DNA from: Gammaproteobacteria bacterium
Lineage (GTDB): Bacteria; Pseudomonadota; Gammaproteobacteria; Immundisolibacterales; Immundisolibacteraceae
DNA: 8,925 nt
Assembly: GCA_003526065.1 (NCBI GenBank)
Contig: DQBD01000188.1
Span: forward strand, 1 to 8,925
Direction: 5' to 3'
The position numbers were made by a program, and so were the translations under genes. Every line of letters begins with the position of its first letter. The stretch's first letter is position 1. Under the pieces are notes generated by a model. It had not been told where the DNA came from. It made no database searches and was given only the letters and a program-made list of their open reading frames with translations. This document shows, piece after piece, positions 7,049-8,925 of this stretch.

Positions 7049-7909
7049 ATGACCGCCATTCACGAGCGCCGCGTCGACCTCGGCTGCGGCGAGAACCGCT
7101 ACCTGGAAGCCGGCGACGGCCCGCCGCTGCTGCTGTTGCATGGCATGGGCATGGCCAGCAGCGCCAACGGCTTCGACCTGCTCATTCCGCACCTGGCCGG
7201 GCGTTTTCGCGTGCTGGCGCCGGACCTGCTGGGGTTCGGGCTTGGCACGCGCGCGGTGCAGGCCGGGCCCACCTTCGAGCTGATCGTGGACCAGCTGCGC
7301 GAGTTCATGGACCGGCTGGGCCTGTCGCGTGTGCACCTGGTGGGCCACAGCCTGGGCGGCTGGGTCGGTAACCTGCTGGCCTACGAGAGCCCGCAGCGCG
7401 TGTCCCGGCTGGTGGCGCTGTGCTCGGCCGGACTCAACGTGCAGCCGGCCGCCGGCATTCGCGCCACCGCCATTCCGTCACGCCCGCAGGTCGAGGCACT
7501 GGTGCGCGGGTGGCTGCATGACGCTTCGCGCGTGTCGGACGGCGATCTTGCCCATGTGGTCGATACGCTGGTGGCCGCCGCCAATGCACCCGGCGCGCTC
7601 GAAAGCCTGGACCCGCTGCTGGCTCAGCAGGAAAACCCGGCGCTGCGGGCACGCTATCTGCTGATGCGCCGGCTGCCGTTCGTCGAGGTTCCGACGCTGG
7701 TCGTCTGGGGTGAGCACGACCCGCTCGAACCGTATCCGGTGTGGAAGGCCGAGGCATCGCAGGTCGACCACGACTTCACCCGGTGCAGCCGGCCGTGGGC
7801 GGCGCCACGGGCCCGCTTCGCCAGCCTGCCCACCGGCCACTATCCCCACTGGGAACTGCCGCGCGAAACGGCGCACCTGATCGCGCCGTTCCTGTTGGCC
7901 AACGACTGA
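7049..7909 (+). CDS. Alpha/beta hydrolase (meta-cleavage-product hydrolase / esterase-like)
   Basis: A 286-residue cytoplasmic serine hydrolase. It shows the oxyanion-hole motif HGMG (31-34), the nucleophile elbow GHSLGG (99-104) with Ser101, Asp224 in WGEHDPLEP (220-228) and His264 in TGHYPHWELP (262-271), so the triad is complete. A cap domain fills about 132-210. The fold and motifs fit MhpC/BphD-like C-C hydrolases, but also esterases and lactonases, and sequence alone does not separate these. The stretch between Asp224 and His264 (40 residues) is longer than usual, with an extra segment around VDHDFTRCSRPWAAP (239-253). The ATG at 7049 has GAGGAGG (7037-7043) five bases upstream. The sulfotransferase starts 25 bp after its stop. 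Confidence 0.9.
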   Translation: MTAIHERRVDLGCGENRYLEAGDGPPLLLLHGMGMASSANGFDLLIPHLAGRFRVLAPDLLGFGLGTRAVQAGPTFELIVDQLREFMDRLGLSRVHLVGHSLGGWVGNLLAYESPQRVSRLVALCSAGLNVQPAAGIRATAIPSRPQVEALVRGWLHDASRVSDGDLAHVVDTLVAAANAPGALESLDPLLAQQENPALRARYLLMRRLPFVEVPTLVVWGEHDPLEPYPVWKAEASQVDHDFTRCSRPWAAPRARFASLPTGHYPHWELPRETAHLIAPFLLAND

Positions 7910-7934
7910 TCGCCCCAAAGGAGCTCCTTCCCTG

Positions 7935-8925
7935 ATGCCCGTTACCGCCCCCATGCAGCGCCCCCGTTCGGTCGGCGAGATGATGCAGCGCGTTGCCTTC
8001 ATGATCACGCCCGAAGGCATGGGGCGTGCCCTGGCCTTTCAGCCACGGCCGGACGACGTGTTCATCGCGCCGTTCCCGAAAAGCGGCACCACCTGGCTGC
8101 AGCAGATCGTGCACACGCTGCGCACCCGCGGCGACATGGCGTTCGAGGAAATCACCCAGGTCATTCCGTGGCTGGAACTGGCCCACGACATGGGTATCGA
8201 CGTCGAGGCCGGGCAGCCGGCCAGGCCGCGCGCCTTCAAGACCCACCTGGGCTGGGACCAGGTTCCCAAGGGCGCGCGCTACATCGTTTCCGTGCGTGAC
8301 CCGCGCGATGTGCTGGTGTCGCAGTTCCACTTCTGGAACGGCTGGTTCTACGAGGCCGGCACCGTCAGCATCGACGACCTCGCCATGGGGCTGTTCCTGA
8401 ACCCGAACGTGCCGTTCAACTATTGGCCGCACCTGCAAAGCTGGTGGCCGCAGCGCGAGCGGCCGGACGTGCTGATGCTGTGCTACGAGAGCATGCTGGC
8501 CGACCCCGAGGCGGCCATCCGGCGCATCGCCGCCTTCATCGGCGTGCCGCTGGACGACGCCCTGCTGCGCCTCACGCTGGAGCATGCATCGGTCGACTTC
8601 ATGCGCGCCCACGCCCGCCAGTTCGACGACCACCTGGTGCGCGAAGCCCGCGACCACGTCTGCGGTCTGCCCCCCAGCGAGACCGGCGGCCACAAGGTGC
8701 GCAGCGGCAAGGCCGGTGGGCACGAGGCGGTCCTGAGCGACGCCGTGCGCGCGGCGCTGGACGAAGCCTGGCAGCGGGAGATTGCCGGCCCGCTGGGGCT
8801 CCCGGACTACGCGGCGCTGCGGCGGGTGCTGGAGGGGGCGGGGGAGAACGTAGGTGCGCTGCGACGGGTGCGGCGACGAACGACCCGCAGGCTTCGGCGA
8901 CGCGGGAATCGGCGCAACAGACCGA
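7935..8925 (+). CDS. PAPS-dependent sulfotransferase (Sulfotransfer_1), open at the right edge
   Basis: It is predicted to transfer a sulfonate group from PAPS to a hydroxyl or amine of a small molecule, in the cytoplasm. The 5'-phosphosulfate loop PFPKSGTTW (46-54) contains Lys49; KTHL (102-105) offers the catalytic His104; the 3'-phosphate site is RDPRDVLVSQFHF (121-133) with Arg121 and Ser129; and the C-terminal PAPS segment is RSGKAGGH (256-263). This arrangement is that of cytosolic SULT-type enzymes. The normal C-terminus would fall near IAGPLGLPDYAALR (283-296). The frame instead runs on past GAGENVG into an arginine-rich tail (310-330) and reaches the window end without a stop. Two runs of five G (8834-8844) precede this tail, and TAG at 8851 lies in the +1 frame. 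AAAGGAG (7917-7923) sits eleven bases before the ATG, a slightly long spacing; the Met at residue 7 (7953) is an alternative start. The acceptor is unknown. Confidence 0.9.
   Translation, partial: MPVTAPMQRPRSVGEMMQRVAFMITPEGMGRALAFQPRPDDVFIAPFPKSGTTWLQQIVHTLRTRGDMAFEEITQVIPWLELAHDMGIDVEAGQPARPRAFKTHLGWDQVPKGARYIVSVRDPRDVLVSQFHFWNGWFYEAGTVSIDDLAMGLFLNPNVPFNYWPHLQSWWPQRERPDVLMLCYESMLADPEAAIRRIAAFIGVPLDDALLRLTLEHASVDFMRAHARQFDDHLVREARDHVCGLPPSETGGHKVRSGKAGGHEAVLSDAVRAALDEAWQREIAGPLGLPDYAALRRVLEGAGENVGALRRVRRRTTRRLRRRGNRRNRP

Overview
The window is GC-rich and densely coded, with short gaps and, on one strand, GTG and TTG starts beside good Shine-Dalgarno sites. This fits a high-GC environmental proteobacterium with an aromatic- or lipid-degrading lifestyle. 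The genus cannot be fixed from the sequence. No RNA gene, insertion sequence, transposase or CRISPR array is visible.

Left half, minus strand, listed in transcription order (right to left): a 64-residue YdcH/DUF465-type coiled-coil protein (3442-3248); a structure-rich gap of about 210 bp (3035-3247); a Rieske ring-hydroxylating dioxygenase large subunit of the benzoate 1,2-dioxygenase type (3034-1691); an MFE-2-like short-chain dehydrogenase (1597-683); and a MaoC/hydratase-2-like dehydratase (683 to the left edge, no stop reached). The last two are joined by a TGATG overlap. They correspond to the (3R)-hydroxyacyl-CoA dehydrogenase and 2-enoyl-CoA hydratase halves of eukaryotic MFE-2. The set therefore reads as 'hydroxylate a ring or oxidise a side chain, then beta-oxidise the CoA ester'. 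No dioxygenase small subunit, ferredoxin or reductase gene is present.

Right half, plus strand, divergent from ydcH: an ABC ATPase (3524-4405), an ABC-2 permease (GTG start 4437, to 5459), an MHS-family MFS transporter (TTG start 5514, to 7016), an alpha/beta hydrolase (7049-7909) and a PAPS-type sulfotransferase (7935 to the right edge, no stop reached). Gaps are 25-54 bp and no terminator is visible, so one operon is likely. The mix of uptake, hydrolysis, sulfonation and export is unusual beside a ring hydroxylase and is the best candidate for a functional system here.

Three points deserve attention. (1) The first 50 bases are an inverted copy (48 of 50 identical) of bases 199-248, and the dehydratase loses its family sequence exactly where this copy begins, so the left edge looks like a fold-back chimera or a real rearrangement. 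(2) The dioxygenase leader holds several hairpins plus a 10-nt segment perfectly complementary to the dioxygenase start-codon region, a possible cis-acting RNA switch. (3) The sulfotransferase reads past its normal C-terminus into an arginine-rich tail after two runs of five G.
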